A stretch of DNA of 64,000 nucleotides, from the NCBI GenBank assembly GCA_963573305.1, contig OY754333.1:14592599-14656598 (forward strand), written 5' to 3'. This DNA is from Pyrrhosoma nymphula. Taxonomy: Eukaryota; Arthropoda; Insecta; Odonata; Coenagrionidae. Each line of letters opens with the position of its first letter. Position 1 is the stretch's first letter. Below the pieces are notes generated by a model. It was not told the DNA's origin. It worked only from the letters and a program-made list of their open reading frames with translations, and did not search any database. The position numbers were made by a program, and so were the translations under genes. Below, piece after piece: positions 49,075-61,284 of the stretch.

Positions 49075-50250
49075 CTTCTTGGAGAATCACTCAGGTGATA
49101 AATATATAATATGCCAAGAGAGTGGCCGATAAAAATATAGAAACACAAAAAAGGACACTCACAAATTTAAACTTCCGATATTTCGATGGGATCGTGACCA
49201 TCTTTCTCAGGGTAGAGAGTAGGAATGAAGAAATGGAGAGATTGAGGTATAGGAAGGGAAAGAGTGGGAGACGAAGGAGTAAGGGGGGAAGGAGGGGGAG
49301 AGGAAGGTGTAAGAAGGAAAGGAGGGGCAATAGGAAGAGTGGGGAGAGGGCGAGCGGGGAGTGGGCGAGCGGAGGGGAGAGCGGAATAAAAGGGAAGAGG
49401 AGAATGGAGGAATCAGGGAGAGATAAGATGAGGGGGAGGGAGAAACTAGTGTGATTTATTGAGTCCAGGGGGCGAGAAAGCCTGGTGGATCAAAATACAA
49501 GAAAATTCAAGATCTTTGAGCTGAAGGGGAGAGGAAGAAGGGGGAAGGGAAGCAAGTAGACCGACTTTAAAAGTGTTATTGAAAGTGGAGTTGTGGGAGG
49601 AGACGTGAATGGCGACAGGGAGAGAAACAGAGAGGGAGGGGCAATCGTTACAGGACGAGCGGTGCCCATTCATTCTAATGTTGAGAGGAGTGGTGGATAA
49701 GCCAATATAAAAAGAAGGGCAGTGTTGGCAGAGGAGGATGTAGACAATGTTAGGTGTGGTTCAAGAGGGTGAGAGGACAGAAGGGAGGGGAAAAGCGAGG
49801 AACTTGTCCGGCAAAGGCTGGGTAATGAGGATGGAGCAAGTTTTGCATCGCGGGCGGTTGCAAGGGGTGGGAAGGGATTTGGTGGGTTTGAGTGATTTGG
49901 ACAGGGGTTTGGTGACTTTAAAAATGGCGGATAGATTGGGGGGGCGTCTGAAGCTGAGAGAGGGACATTGAGGGAATATTTTAGAAGTGGTTAAGTTGTC
50001 TGAAAGGATAGGGTAGAGGTTTTTAATAATGCGTCTAAGAGAGTCAACACCAGGGAAGTAGGTGGTGCAGAGGGAGATATTGTGTTTAGAAATGCTATTT
50101 GTTTGAGGCAGTTTGGGGGAGTGTGGTTTTTTGAGAATTTTATTATTGAGAAGGTGCTCTGGATAGCCTCTGCGAAGAAGAGATTGATGAAGGGTAGTGA
50201 GGAATTTATCAAGGGAGTCAGGGTTGTTGCAGATTCGGTGGCCACGAATA

Positions 50251-50253
<3 letters not shown>
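49073..50253 (-). mobile_element. Penelope-like retroelement, 3' fragment
   Basis: A minus-strand fragment comprises the C-terminal coding part (50,253-49,446) and a non-coding tail with the CCTGAG...GATGGTCACGAT...CGAAATATCGG motif (about 49,175-49,210). Its 5' side is cut by an (AT)n at 50,254-50,281. Penelope-like elements encode a reverse transcriptase followed by a GIY-YIG nuclease and are commonly 5' truncated. The polymerase domain is absent. Confidence 0.7.
49446..50253 (-). pseudogene. Penelope-like protein C-terminus with GIY-YIG domain, one stop
   Basis: Read from 50,253 down to the stop at 49,446-49,448, the frame holds RGHRICNNPDSLDKF and LLRRGYP. A zinc-binding-like C-x4-C-x2-C (CNRPRCKTC) follows, then a single in-frame TGA. 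The GIY-YIG region has VYILLCQHC, FYIGLS and RMNGHRSSC, with a Pro-Pro-Gly-Leu-Asn stretch near the end. The RGHRICN/RGYP segment is the linker that follows the reverse transcriptase in Penelope-like proteins. A plus-strand reading gives nothing comparable. Otherwise the frame is intact, suggesting a young copy. 5' truncated, so no polymerase core. Confidence 0.7.

Positions 50254-50281
<28 letters not shown>
50254..50281. repeat. (AT)n microsatellite
   Basis: Interrupts the 5' side of the Penelope-like fragment. The sequence beyond it does not continue the frame. Confidence 0.9.
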
Positions 50282-50287
<6 letters not shown>

Positions 50288-52019
50288 GTCTCGAATAATT
50301 TGTACATAATATATATGTTTTGTGTAGTGAGAAGGGAGCAACGGCAGTCTGATTCCGTCAAGGACTTCTTCTTCGGAGCGTAAATAATATATCTTCCAAA
50401 AAAGGTTTCAAGCTCAATATATTTGGAAAAATATTCCCGTTTAACTTCTGATTTTAACCGCATTTTCAGCGTATCATAATCTTACGTGTATGAAAAGGCT
50501 TGGAAAAAAATTATTCATGAAGTAAGAATGATGGATAACGTCTTATTCTAATCGAACGTCGTGTTCTCTTATGCTTTGGAAAAAAACGGTATTTCGGATA
50601 AGTTTGGCAGGAAGGGATATGCTGAAAATTAACGTGACCCGAAATATGAACGGCTGGGGGAACGGATTGCTTTAACTCGTAGTGCGGATTAATTTGGAAG
50701 GAAAGAATTAAGTTTGCGGCGGAATAAAATTATAGCAGTTACGCAAGCCTTGTTGTAAAAAACCGTGAGTGGTGAGGTACGTCTTTAAATAGGGAAACGG
50801 GCTTCCTCCAGTTTTTGCAGAAAAAAAATGTGTGTGAGGTGATGAGGGCCGGGAGCAAATGGAGACGGGTGGGCTGGGGTGAGTAACTAACACTAAAGTA
50901 GCGGACCTAAGTGCAAGTCTCACTCCTACCAGTATAAAGCAAAAGAGGGGGAGGGGTGGCGTGAGAAGTAACGGCTTTTCTATTTTTTTAGTGCGAGCTC
51001 CGGTCCGATACTTTTACGATACAATCCGATACCGATATTCTGCTTGCTTTCGATGCATCCGATCCGCAACAGATTAATTGTGCATTAATTCCATATGTAA
51101 ATACTATGTTATTCATTGTTATTATATGAAATAGTTACACGAAGGATAACCATGTATAATTTTATCAATCATATGCGTTGTAGCGACTGTAGGTTCTTAA
51201 TCCTAAAGGGTATAAATATTGCATACCTTTTACTAAATATGTAGTGCACTCTCATCTTAAGATTTTCGAAGAAGCTTCCCGTTCTCAAACCCTATTTTAT
51301 TTACTTAAGAAAAGAATAAAATAGTAACTTTTATTCATAGGTGCTTGAATATTACGGTTGATCGTTGAAATCTGGGTCGGTAAAATAAAATTGTGGATTA
51401 ACACCAGTGACTATTTTTTTTCACTATAAAACGGAAATTTTCCTCAAAGTTAAGCCTGATACTATTTGTTTTATTCGTGAACACTAATTTTATTTATTGA
51501 GTGTGAGCATTATGATGTCCAAGAGACCAAAATTATTTGTTCAAAAGTTAAGTTTTCAATATACTGAGGGTTCTTAAAACTCTTCTGTAATTCTTATATT
51601 GTTGTCTTTGCTTATATTTGTGAAGTTTTACAGTGTTTTTAAATTATTAAATAATTGAATCAAAATTTCTGATATTTTAAATTTGTAATTACAATCGTTT
51701 GCACGAATTTTAATGCCACGCATCGAATCGTGCCTCTTATTTTGTTGTATTTTCTTTCTTCCTTTCTGCTCCCAGCTGCTCTGCTTCTTCTTCCACTCTC
51801 CTTTTCTGTTCTTCCCTTTCATTTCTTTCTTTCATCCATTCCCCTTGCTTTCTTTCCGCGTGCCTTCAAGTTTGGATTCTATTGCGCTTCTTAGAGTTTA
51901 CGCCTCCAGTCTTTAGATCAGCCTACGTGACTGACGGAATGGATTACATATATTGTTGTGTTGGCTAAATTTATAGCTAGATCACTTTAGAGTACCTGGA
52001 GGACCCCGACGATCGTTAA
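50282..52019. other. Unassigned AT-rich DNA
   Basis: No recognised gene or element. Confidence 0.4.
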
Positions 52020-52079
52020 GACTCATCAGTGGAATTCCGATTCTCTTGATTCCGACTCATCAGTGGAATTCCGAATTCC
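52020..52079 (+). repeat. 34-bp tandem duplication
   Basis: GACTCATCAGTGGAATTCCG begins at 52,020 and again at 52,054; the second copy is partial. Simple local duplication. Confidence 0.8.
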
Positions 52080-55000
52080 AGAGCTATATGGATATCATTT
52101 CAGCATCTACTGACTTTGGATTCGATGACTCTTTGAACTGTAGACACGAATTTGTTATGAGGGATTCAGATTTCTCTCTTCCTAAATTTTCCAGTAAATA
52201 TTTCTCTTACCAATTAACGTGCCTGTTGTTTTTTACGCAAATTTCTTGAATATTGTTCGTCTCTCCAAAAAAACATACAAACTTTGAAATTGAAAAATTA
52301 TTAAAAATAAACCTGAAAAAACAAACGGCTCAACATAAGGAGAGTGATAATGATTCTTTTTTTTATCTTGATGATTACTTTGGGCCGTAACAGTGAACGA
52401 TAGCTTGATTCTAAATATCCTTCAAAATTTCCCTCCAGAATCATGAATTCTGGGTGGTTTAGTGGTCTTGATTGGCTGACAGTGCCTCCGTATTTTACTA
52501 TGCACTTAAACATATCCATCACGCCGTTTCTTTTCGTGGTAGGCGCAGGAAAGGAAACTTAACCCCCGCGTGTTTGGCCAAGAAAACTGGCTTTTTTCAT
52601 ATTTACTCCATAACGCCCAATCATTGCATTTCTCCTTCAATTTTCTTGCATTGAGGCATTGCTTCATACACGCTTTCTTGTTATTATGACCATTTATTTT
52701 CCTCCTTCATTGAGTCTCTTCCCCCACATTCACCAATGATTTCCTCTGTCTACCCTTTGTGAGGTCTCTTGTACCATTCACTCACCTATCATATAGATAT
52801 CTGTTAAGTTATTTGATTCTCATCCATTCTCTCAACAAGGCCAAACCAATGATGCACTTGTCTTTCTCATATTGCGTCATTTACCGGGTCTTATTCAATT
52901 TTCACCCAAACATTTCTAACCCTATCTCTTCAGCTGTTAGTGCAAACACTTCTCAGATACCTCCTCATTTACTTGATATGCAGATGCCTCCTGCTTATGA
53001 TACTTTTATGCTAATTCAGGATAACCCAATTTTTCACTTCTAAAAAAAAATTCGAAATGCCGATGTTTTTATAAGTATCACATCATACGATATGCATCGA
53101 GCCAGCTCTGCTTTTCTTCTCTCTCTCTCTGTCTTCTTCCCCCTCCAACACTTATTGCGGGAGAGATTAAATCTCTTGCAACACCGGCCGGTCCACAGGC
53201 TAGGCTCACTCGGCATAAAGTGAGGTGGAAAGACGTGGAAAGAGTGCATGTGTAATGAGTGGGAGGTAGGGTGGGAGAGAGGGCGTTATGGCCATTAAGG
53301 TTTCGTAAAAACCTACTAGCCGCAGCAAAGAGTTTTTTTACATTTTTTTTTAAGGAGTCGACTGCACTGGCATGGCGCCTTCGTCCGAGGGAGAGATATA
53401 TACAAAGCGTTTGAGTGCCGAAGAGTAAGGATACCCGAATTACGCCCGAAGGGAGTGCAAGGTTGAGCTAGAGAGAGCGGGAGAGGATAGAATTCCATAT
53501 GCAGGGCGGGTCGGGAGTAGGGGCTCGAGGAGAGGGAGTGGTCCAGGCCACACAAGCGTTCGTTACGAGACTGAATTTATGAGTTACGCGATACGAAAAT
53601 TTTCCTGGCCCCCCCTGATGGGACGGGACCCTGGTTGGAAACGGCTCTCATTTCGCGGGCATTATTACGCGGGAATCGGTTCAAAATGTTCTCATATTCT
53701 TGGCGAAGGCGTGAAGAGGCTGGAGCACGTCGACCCGCAGGGCGACCGAAAGGCTGTCGAAGCATCGACGAAATTTTAACCCATTTAAGCGACCACATTA
53801 TCGAAAAAGAGTTAATAAGAAATCAGTTGAAGAGCCCACCAACGTGTAGGTTTATGTAATAGGAGAAGGTTGCTTGAATATTCATGATTCAGTCACAAGT
53901 GTTATTTTTTTAGCCTTTTAGGGAGTGCGTAATAACATGTCGTCGCCTGATGAGTGAGAGGCTTGATTACTTGCAGGCTTCTTCTTTACCAAAACATGAA
54001 TTACGCTTAAATTTTCATTAGGATGATGTTAGTACAGTGTTTTTTTCATGGTGTTTTTGCGCATCGACAACTTGGTATCTACCTGTTGTTTTTACCTGCA
54101 CTTTTAAAATTCACTGATATTAAAAAAACGTTCCAGAACTCATTTATTTGAATCCAATGCTGCTAAGCTATACAAATAAAAAACTCTTTAAACTGAAAGA
54201 ATAAAAAAGATCATATTTGTGCTGGTCATTTCTAAATGGATTTTTCAATTATAACATTTTTTTATTTTTTTAGATTCTTCTTGAGTCATTTCAATTCATA
54301 TAAATTTCATTAACAAATAAAAGATAAAACTCTAAAACTAGAAAGATTTTAAATGTTTTTGTCTCTAAATTAGGTATTTTTAATTGTGTAGTCATTCTCT
54401 CGCGTGCGTATTTTTAAAGAGAATTTTTCTGTTTCTTCGAGAGTCTCAAATTTAACAACAATAAACCGATACTTGATTCAAATAGTACTACCATTTTAAT
54501 TATCAAAACGCTGGATATCTTGATTGAGACGCGACCGGGACGATCAAGCAAAAGAGCATTCCACCTGGGCCTTTCCAAGACACATTACGACTACGTATTA
54601 AAGTGGAACTTAATTGGAAAGTTTTCATGGTGCAGTCTACAGTTACAGTCCTCAGACAGCAATTCGCCATGAATTTAATGACGTCAAATTTCGAAATAAA
54701 AACGGAATAACCTCATTTTTCGGTGCGCATTTTCGGAGGAAATAATATTTGAGTATTTCATCATAAGACGCGAAGTTAGCTTATGCAGCTGTATATAGCA
54801 GAATGTTTGTTCCCTCTTCAACCTCTCAAGTAGTTTTATTTGTGGCGGGAAAATACACACAAAATATGAAGAGGGCGTATCCAATATCTCAATTATAGAA
54901 TGTCGAGTATTTCTGCGAATTCCTGAGATAACTTCGTATTCCCTCACTCAACTTTTTGCCCCTTTGCTCAGGCATCACCTCTCAAGCCTCCTTGCATACC

Positions 55001-55129
55001 TACATCCCCTTCAAACACCAACCTTCAGTTCTTCAGTTCTCCCCACTCCCATGGAATCCTTCCCACTCAAACCCCATCAGACATTCCCTCCTCTCTTCTT
55101 CATAACTCACGCTCCTATGGACGCGGAAA
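52080..55129. other. Unassigned DNA with a CpG-richer patch
   Basis: A GC/CpG-richer block lies at about 53,380-53,790, with overlapping frames on both strands. No protein family or RNA recognised. Confidence 0.4.
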
Positions 55130-55381
55130 TCATATCCGCTCCACGGGAAAATCTAAATTACTATTCCTGCGAATGGTGGAGTGAGGGGATTCGGTAGACA
55201 GCGCTATTCTGGTCGAGGCTGTGGTGGTGGTGGTACTCTCTGAAAACACCTTCGTCTTCTCGCCCGACCCTCGTGCAAGGGACTCCACGAAATAGATGAC
55301 AGTCACCGTGGTGTAGAGAGCGATCACTCTCCAGTCATTTTTTTTAAATTTCATACTCTCCCGCCTGTGCGCCATTTCCAT
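55130..55381 (-). CDS. Candidate secreted or membrane-anchored protein exon, unknown family
   Basis: Part of a 166-codon open frame (55,630-55,130). I favour an internal Met at 55,381 or 55,354 because what follows looks like a signal or membrane segment: basic KFKKNDWR, then hydrophobic VIALYTTVTVIYFV. A possible signal-peptidase site near SLARG comes next. A Ser/Thr-rich stretch with TTTTTAST follows, like a mucin-type or linker region. The block is GC-richer than its flanks. No family recognised and no strong donor seen; it could be a single-exon gene, a first exon or chance. Confidence 0.3.
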   Translation of the reverse strand: MEMAHRRESMKFKKNDWRVIALYTTVTVIYFVESLARGSGEKTKVFSESTTTTTASTRIALSTESPHSTIRRNSNLDFPVERI

Positions 55382-55630
55382 CCGTTTTAATGCACCGACC
55401 GTAGATCGATGATGGGAGGCATTTTGCTGGCGGATCGTCGACCGTAAAAAAGGGACAGGAGTAGACGGATTGTTACGACCAGTGCTCGAGGACTTGAGCG
55501 TATTCACGAATATGGTTTTGTGATGGGGTTTTCGAGTGAGGTCGAATTGGGAAGGGGAGCGGGCAAGTGGAGTGAATACACGAGGAACAAGTGTTGGGAG
55601 GATGAGACATGACGTGATAACTTGAGTCAC

Positions 55631-55946
55631 AGGACTTTGGCAGTCTATCTCCCCAAGATTCTATTGAAGGAAAAGAAATACCAGATTGAATATTGGAAAC
55701 TACAGAATTTTATCACTATGTCAGAAATAGATCCTCCCACCGTTGTCATGCATGATTTACTATTTGCTGCTAGATCATTCAATCTCAAAACTATAATCCA
55801 TATGTTTCAACATGATGGACACGTTGATTTGAAATTGACACTAATTACTAATACATTCAACTATATCTGGCGAGATATAGTTGAAATAACTTGGTAATGT
55901 TCACTGAGTAAATTTATTATACTACGCTTTTCGACGCCAAGACCTG
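55631..55946. other. Unassigned DNA
   Basis: An open frame at 55,622-55,897 (+, 91 codons) has reasonable composition but no motif or splice context. Not called as a gene. Confidence 0.3.
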
Positions 55947-56162
55947 TACAGCTCTCGCGAAAGCTTATAGCGTTCGGATGCGCGGCGTTTGTGTTATCCG
56001 CGTCATACAAATTCCATTTTTTTAAATGCACTCATGCATGGCACTAATACCATGTCTTCGCTTTCCCCTACGTTCCTTTTCTCTGCCCCTTTCACCAAAA
56101 TTTACGCCTCAGCGACGTCTTCTCTGTGCATCCCAACGTCATAAGCTTTCGCGAGAGCTGTA
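55947..56162. mobile_element. MITE, 216 bp, with CCTG target duplication
   Basis: The ends are inverted repeats of about 30 bp starting TACAGCTCTCGCGAAAGCTT. CCTG is present at 55,943-55,946 and 56,163-56,166, a candidate 4-bp target duplication. The interior is non-coding. The superfamily is not assigned. Confidence 0.75.
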
Positions 56163-58376
56163 CCTGTTGTATTGATTCCACCTGATAATGACGCCTTTGC
56201 GTTATAGCGCGGAGTACAATTACATAACTCACTGGACACTACAAAGTTTTATTTACATAACTATTTACCAAGCTACCCTTTGAATTTGACGGATCCTAGT
56301 GACTATAACCGTTTAAATTTAAGGTTATAATTAATTATAATTAATAATATTCGCTAATTTGGATTGATTAAGAGTTCTTAAAATGAATAGGTAACCCTAC
56401 AGCTACATAAACTATATTTGTGGGGCTGGAAATAATTGATATTTGATACATTCTTTCGATTTTTCTACCCTTTTGCGACCCCATATCAAATTTTATTTAA
56501 ATTAATGTCTAACGTTTTCGATTTCAGCCATGCTATTTATGATTTTTCACTATTCAGCCGAATGTAGTGGATATCGAATCACATAGTCTCCATAAAAAAT
56601 ACGTACAATAATAAACTTTCAAAGCTGGGTAAAATATTATCTGTGTGTTTTTCAATACTTTGATTTGAGATGGCAATTTGCTGCCATCGCCCTGTGGACC
56701 AATGCGGAATGTGTCAAATATGCAGTTAATTTCGCTTGTGGGAAAAGGAGTATCTTTTTTAAACCAACATACTGGAGGAGTTAGATAAGCCCCGCCGTCT
56801 AGACTACCATATTAATGCCTCAGCTCTAATATTGGTGACCTATTGAGAAGAACTTTTAATGGGCCTGTGTTATAAAAATAGTTAAGCTTTTCCATTGGAA
56901 CTGGTATAATATTATGATAAATAGTTGATAATTTTATTTTTAACTTGTGCTTACTTTTACTCATTAGAATATCCTTAAAATGATCATTCTCAATCAAATA
57001 ATCTTGCTTTGAATCGATTTTATCTCAAAATGCTTTTGCTAATTTTAGGAGTTTTGTTCACCAGTGTATAGTTAGAGAGTATAGAGAGTACCTCTTATAA
57101 AAATCAGAATATTAGTTGATGTTTCGGGAGAGCATTGCATTGCGGAATATTTGTTCAGAGCAATGACATTTTCTTCCCCACTCTTACGCGAGAAAAAAAA
57201 TCAGCGAGGGAAAGAATGCTTGAAATTCAATGAAGGCCATAATTTGTGCACGGAAAAGAATGAATTCAATGTACTACGTTACTCTGAAATCCTGGATTTT
57301 GGTCGGTAGCGCGAACTACACACAGGGAGACGCTCGTCTCCTCGTAACATTTTCATTTTTTCCCTGCCTAGAGATTAACACGTGGGATGTCACTGAGTAA
57401 ACAACTTGGGAGGGAAATAAATAGAGAGCTAATGCCGCAGAAAGCTTGTACCTTTACAGCGCAAGGCTTGGGCTCTCTCACTAACCCTCTGTGTAGCAAG
57501 AATTCCGTTTCGTTTGTGTGAAAAATCCTAGCGGCAAGCTTCACGTAAGTACGAGCCGTATGTGTGAATGCACGGACTCCGAGCGCAATGGAAGGGAATG
57601 AAAAAAGCCTTTTTTTATCCTGTCTACCTTGTTGTGCCAACCAAGCAAGGACCAACCAACCTACCACTCTGAGTGCGCTAATTCGTCGGAATTGATATCG
57701 CTCTCGCGCAGTTGCCTTCGAAAAACTATTCCTCTCCAAGCGTTCGCATTATTTCGGTCACAATGAAAACATTCTCTCCCTTCCCTCCCCTTTAACATTC
57801 CCCTCACTCTTTTTTTCTCTTTCTCTCGTGTTTAAACATACACACACGCGCTTAAAAAATATAAAAAAACTCAACTCACGCTGCATTGTGTTTTGGAAAT
57901 TGAAAGGAGGATGGCGCTCGCATTCGACAACACGACAGAGGGAGGAGAATCATTCGTGGGGGGGAGGGAGGGAGGAAATAAGAGTGGATTAAATAAAAAA
58001 ATGCCACGCATATGTGCACACCCTTGTGTGATGCGCGATGCACGGGAAAATACGTGGGGAAGTGAGGGCAAAAATACATTTTAATATGAAATTCTAAATC
58101 AGGCCGTGATGAAGAGGAGTGTGTTTTGTCTGGGGTATTAAGCGTGGTTGGTTTGTCTATGTAAACATCATGGGCATAGCTTGTCCACTCCGTATTAGGA
58201 GATGAATTGAGTGGATGACGCGGACGCGCATTGTCCGATGTAGCGTTGAGATGAAAGATTAAGTTATTTTTAAATATTGCACACTTGCAAACCTGTCACG
58301 CTGTTATTGTTCGGTGTAATTTCTACCGTCAAACTCACTGTACTGCAATGAAAACTTCCATGCTAGCTGAACATAC
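56163..58376. other. Unassigned AT-rich DNA
   Basis: The minus-strand frame at 57,368-57,739 (123 codons) has no motif and no clear start context. Frames near 57,871-58,084 overlap on both strands. No gene called. Confidence 0.35.
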
Positions 58377-58716
58377 TTTTTACTTCGCGCGCGCCGTCGA
58401 TGCTGATGTCTATCTCCTCCATCATAGTTATGCATGCTTTCTTCCTCATAACAGCTTCGTGGACCTTACTCGATGAGCCTTGTATTTTCCTTAATCCTAC
58501 GTTCTTAATCCAATTGGTAATTTGACCTTCTCCCACATTTTGGTGATGTTCCGCATGAGCTTTTGGATCGGATTGCTTTTCAAAATGAAATAAAATATGG
58601 TTAACTAGGGCCTTTTTAATTGCAATCAAATTTGAAGCAACTTGCGGCAATGGTTGCGCTATTCCATTACCTATACATGTATAAATAAATGTAAGGAACA
58701 TTACTGGGGCAAGTTG
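58377..58716 (-). CDS. Candidate internal exon, unknown protein
   Basis: An uninterrupted 340-bp stretch on the minus strand is bounded by a good acceptor (pyrimidine-leaning tract ending TTTCAG at 58,717) and a good donor (GTATGT from 58,376). It encodes a non-repetitive peptide with balanced composition: hydrophobic PVMFLTFIYTCIGNGIAQ near its start, then a charged helix-like region (FHFEKQSDPKAHAEHHQNV) and basic segments. A stop-free run of this length is unlikely by chance in AT-rich DNA. If M at 58,701 is the start, the hydrophobic part could be a signal peptide. No family recognised. Confidence 0.35.
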
Positions 58717-59528
58717 CTGAAATTTTGAAAAGTTAAAAGCGGAACAATATATGTATACCACGTTCAAATTGCTTCTCCAAGCGTGCATATTGATTGACGA
58801 GAATTATGAATGGAATATCAATGAAGGTTTTGAGAGCAGCATTGATTCGTGCGCAGCTATGTGAATCCTCAGAAAATGACAACTTTTTATGTTACCTTTG
58901 GATACTTGTATAATAAAAAACTAAAACATATTTCTCTTAAATAAGCCGTTGTATTTTTTTTACCAAATTTTAAAAATCAATTTCATTATCCACATATGCA
59001 AAGCATAACATATTTTATCTCAAAATGGCAGTTAATTTCTGACATCCGTTTCTGTATGCAGCTTTCCGTAAAGAAATACATAGAACAAAATATAATTCAA
59101 CTCCGAAAGGCTAGTGGGTTTCAAATATATTCTTATGCCTTTGACATCATCTACCTTGAAAAAACAATAACGTTTTCCTCATTAGGAGTCTTTTCAATAT
59201 AAAGAGTTCTAGAATTTCTTATCTTTAAATATTTTTAGTATGCCTTATACTTCCATATGATACATATGGATAGAGGAGGTAACGAATATCATGATGATAA
59301 ATGTTGAAAATAAGTGAAAAGAGATCAAAAGATGCGTTGAGCTTTTATAGGAAAAATTAAGAGTTACAAATTTGAATTACATGAAATACGGCGTAGTAAC
59401 AGTGTATTGATGTCACTACTGTGAGGTACTACGGAAAACATTTAGAAAAAAATGGAAGTTGGACTGAAAATCTCCTAAATTGCATGCCGGGAACTTGATG
59501 ATGACAAATCTATCAGTAATATTAGTTG
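58717..59528. other. Unassigned AT-rich DNA
   Basis: No recognised gene; a 68-codon frame at 58,996-59,202 has no motif. Confidence 0.4.
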
Positions 59529-59665
59529 CGGAATAATTACATTACCTTTGTTAATTCCCCGATTATTTATTAACACTTGGGTTTCAACACTTGGTACCAA
59601 GTGTTTAAACCCGGGTCTTGTTAATAAATAATCGGGGAATTAACAAAGTTATGTAATTATTCCGT
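59529..59665. repeat. Near-perfect palindrome (foldback MITE), 137 bp
   Basis: The centre is CACTTGGTACCAAGTG at 59,595/59,596. The arms of about 67-70 bp pair through TTTGTTAATTCCCCGATTAT and GGAATAATTACAT with few mismatches. It has no spacer and no coding content. Flanking duplication not resolved. Confidence 0.85.
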
Positions 59666-60174
59666 AATGGATCAATTCCACAAGGACAAGCCTACAACCG
59701 TTTCCTTTGTAGTGATATTAGTATTTGATTTAATAAGGCAATCAATTCCAACGTTTATAATAACAAAGTGTCAGTCACGTGCAGCCTGTTGTAAATAGCA
59801 CCTATACATCGTTTTAACTGGGCAGAACATATGAAGTAAGCATTTTATAAACAATCGACCTTGTTTTGGACGACAATGCTGATAAATTAGACTATTCTTC
59901 TATTTATAGCTAAAACTGGCCTTATTAGTCCGTCATATGGAGGAAGTTCTTAAATGTTTTTAGCCATATCGCACTCACAGTGTTGCAGTGAATCAAATAA
60001 GTGATTTACTGTGTTGACGCTGGTTACTGATTGTTAAAGATCATAATGCAAAAGGTGTAAAATCATTCCTATCGTCGACCTACTTCCACCACCACGTGAC
60101 ATTAAATGTTAGCTCGTAGGTTTCAATGGCGCGTTTGAGTCATCTATCTCCGGTTCTCTTCCTTTCCTCACTGT
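59666..60174. other. Unassigned AT-rich DNA
   Basis: Nothing recognised. Confidence 0.4.
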
Positions 60175-60304
60175 CTGGGCCGACAGCAGTTATGCTAGTA
60201 GTCCTACTATCATCTTCAGGTCGTAGAACTGACATAAAGACAATAGTAGTTGCTTCGACCTGAAGACGCATGTAAACTTACTAGCAAAACTGCCGTAAGC
60301 CCAG
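60175..60304. repeat. Imperfect inverted repeat with ATCTTCAGGTCG arms
   Basis: Arms of about 50 bp (60,175-60,226 and 60,252-60,304) share CTGGGC, GGCAGTT, TGCTAGTA and TCTTCAGGTCG in mirror order. MITE- or foldback-like. Confidence 0.55.
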
Positions 60305-60974
60305 TCCATCAACAGGGATGAAAACACGTAAGATATCAGAATCACTATTTCTTATGCATTTCTTATTGAGGCATTCTATTACTAGCCCCAAGAAAGGCGC
60401 GAATGGTGAATTCTAACTTTGCAAAACAGAAAATAATACCAGGATATTTAAGAGCGCCGAGATTGAAGCCAGATGGGTTGTAGCCCAGGAAAAATAAGCA
60501 AAATTTGACCCGAACCCGGAAAAAAATAATAACAAAGCCGGACCTTTTTAGCTGTATTCAGGACACCTTTGAGATGAACATATCAAAAGTCCCAAGCTCT
60601 CCCAGGTGGGATAACGAAAATATCCTGGAAAAACCTGGAAATACTGGAATTTTCCTGGAATTCGTGTTGTTCGGTAACTAGAAGAGCTAGAGAGGCGTTC
60701 TTTTTTTCTGCAACTCCTGCTTTTAGTGCTCTACATTAGTGAAAGGCGTCCGGCAGCCTCCCGAGGCTCCCGTTCTGATCCTGGTCTAATGGATTGCCGG
60801 ACTAATAAGCAGCGAAACGGCATTACTACAACTGGCTTCGGTGCTTGACACAAGTATAACTTTTCTGAGCACCAATACCTGTAGCTGCACCCCGAATCTG
60901 CCCGCCTACAAGGTGAGAGAAGTGTTCGATCATCCACGGGCCTCTGATGCCTTTCAAGGGTGCTATTCGCTCGA

Positions 60975-60976
<2 letters not shown>

Positions 60977-61007
<31 letters not shown>
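60977..61007. repeat. (TA)n microsatellite inside the transposon
   Basis: About 15 TA units just inside the left inverted repeat, absent from the right side. Confidence 0.9.
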
Positions 61008-61008
<1 letters not shown>

Positions 61009-61199
61009 ATTATTAATACGACAATTAGCCTAACTGCGTTAAAATGTTACCATAAAAGGTTAACTCCAAGTGAGTGATCTGTAAATAAAATGTCCTCAGT
61101 CCTCCCACTGCCTGTACCACTGGATGTCGAGAGCGGATGGTGGGGCACCCGCGCTTTCATTGTTATAAGTCAGCGACGCTTCCCCTTCCCGTGGTCCGT

Positions 61200-61284
61200 A
61201 CCGGTTCGTAAATCACTCAGTCAGTGCTCTTCAATGATATAAGTGTTTAGCGTCGCGTTTTCAAATTATTTTTTGTGACGTGTA
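61200..61284 (+). promoter_or_regulatory. Possible transposon gene promoter/5' UTR
   Basis: An Inr-like TCAGTCAGT lies about 65 bases upstream of the likely start ATG at 61,285. No TATA box is correctly spaced. Tentative. Confidence 0.25.

Noticed and set aside
51001..51080. CCGATAC-type repeated words suggesting a repeat array
   Set aside because: Irregular spacing and no clear unit; may be a decayed repeat but cannot be delimited.
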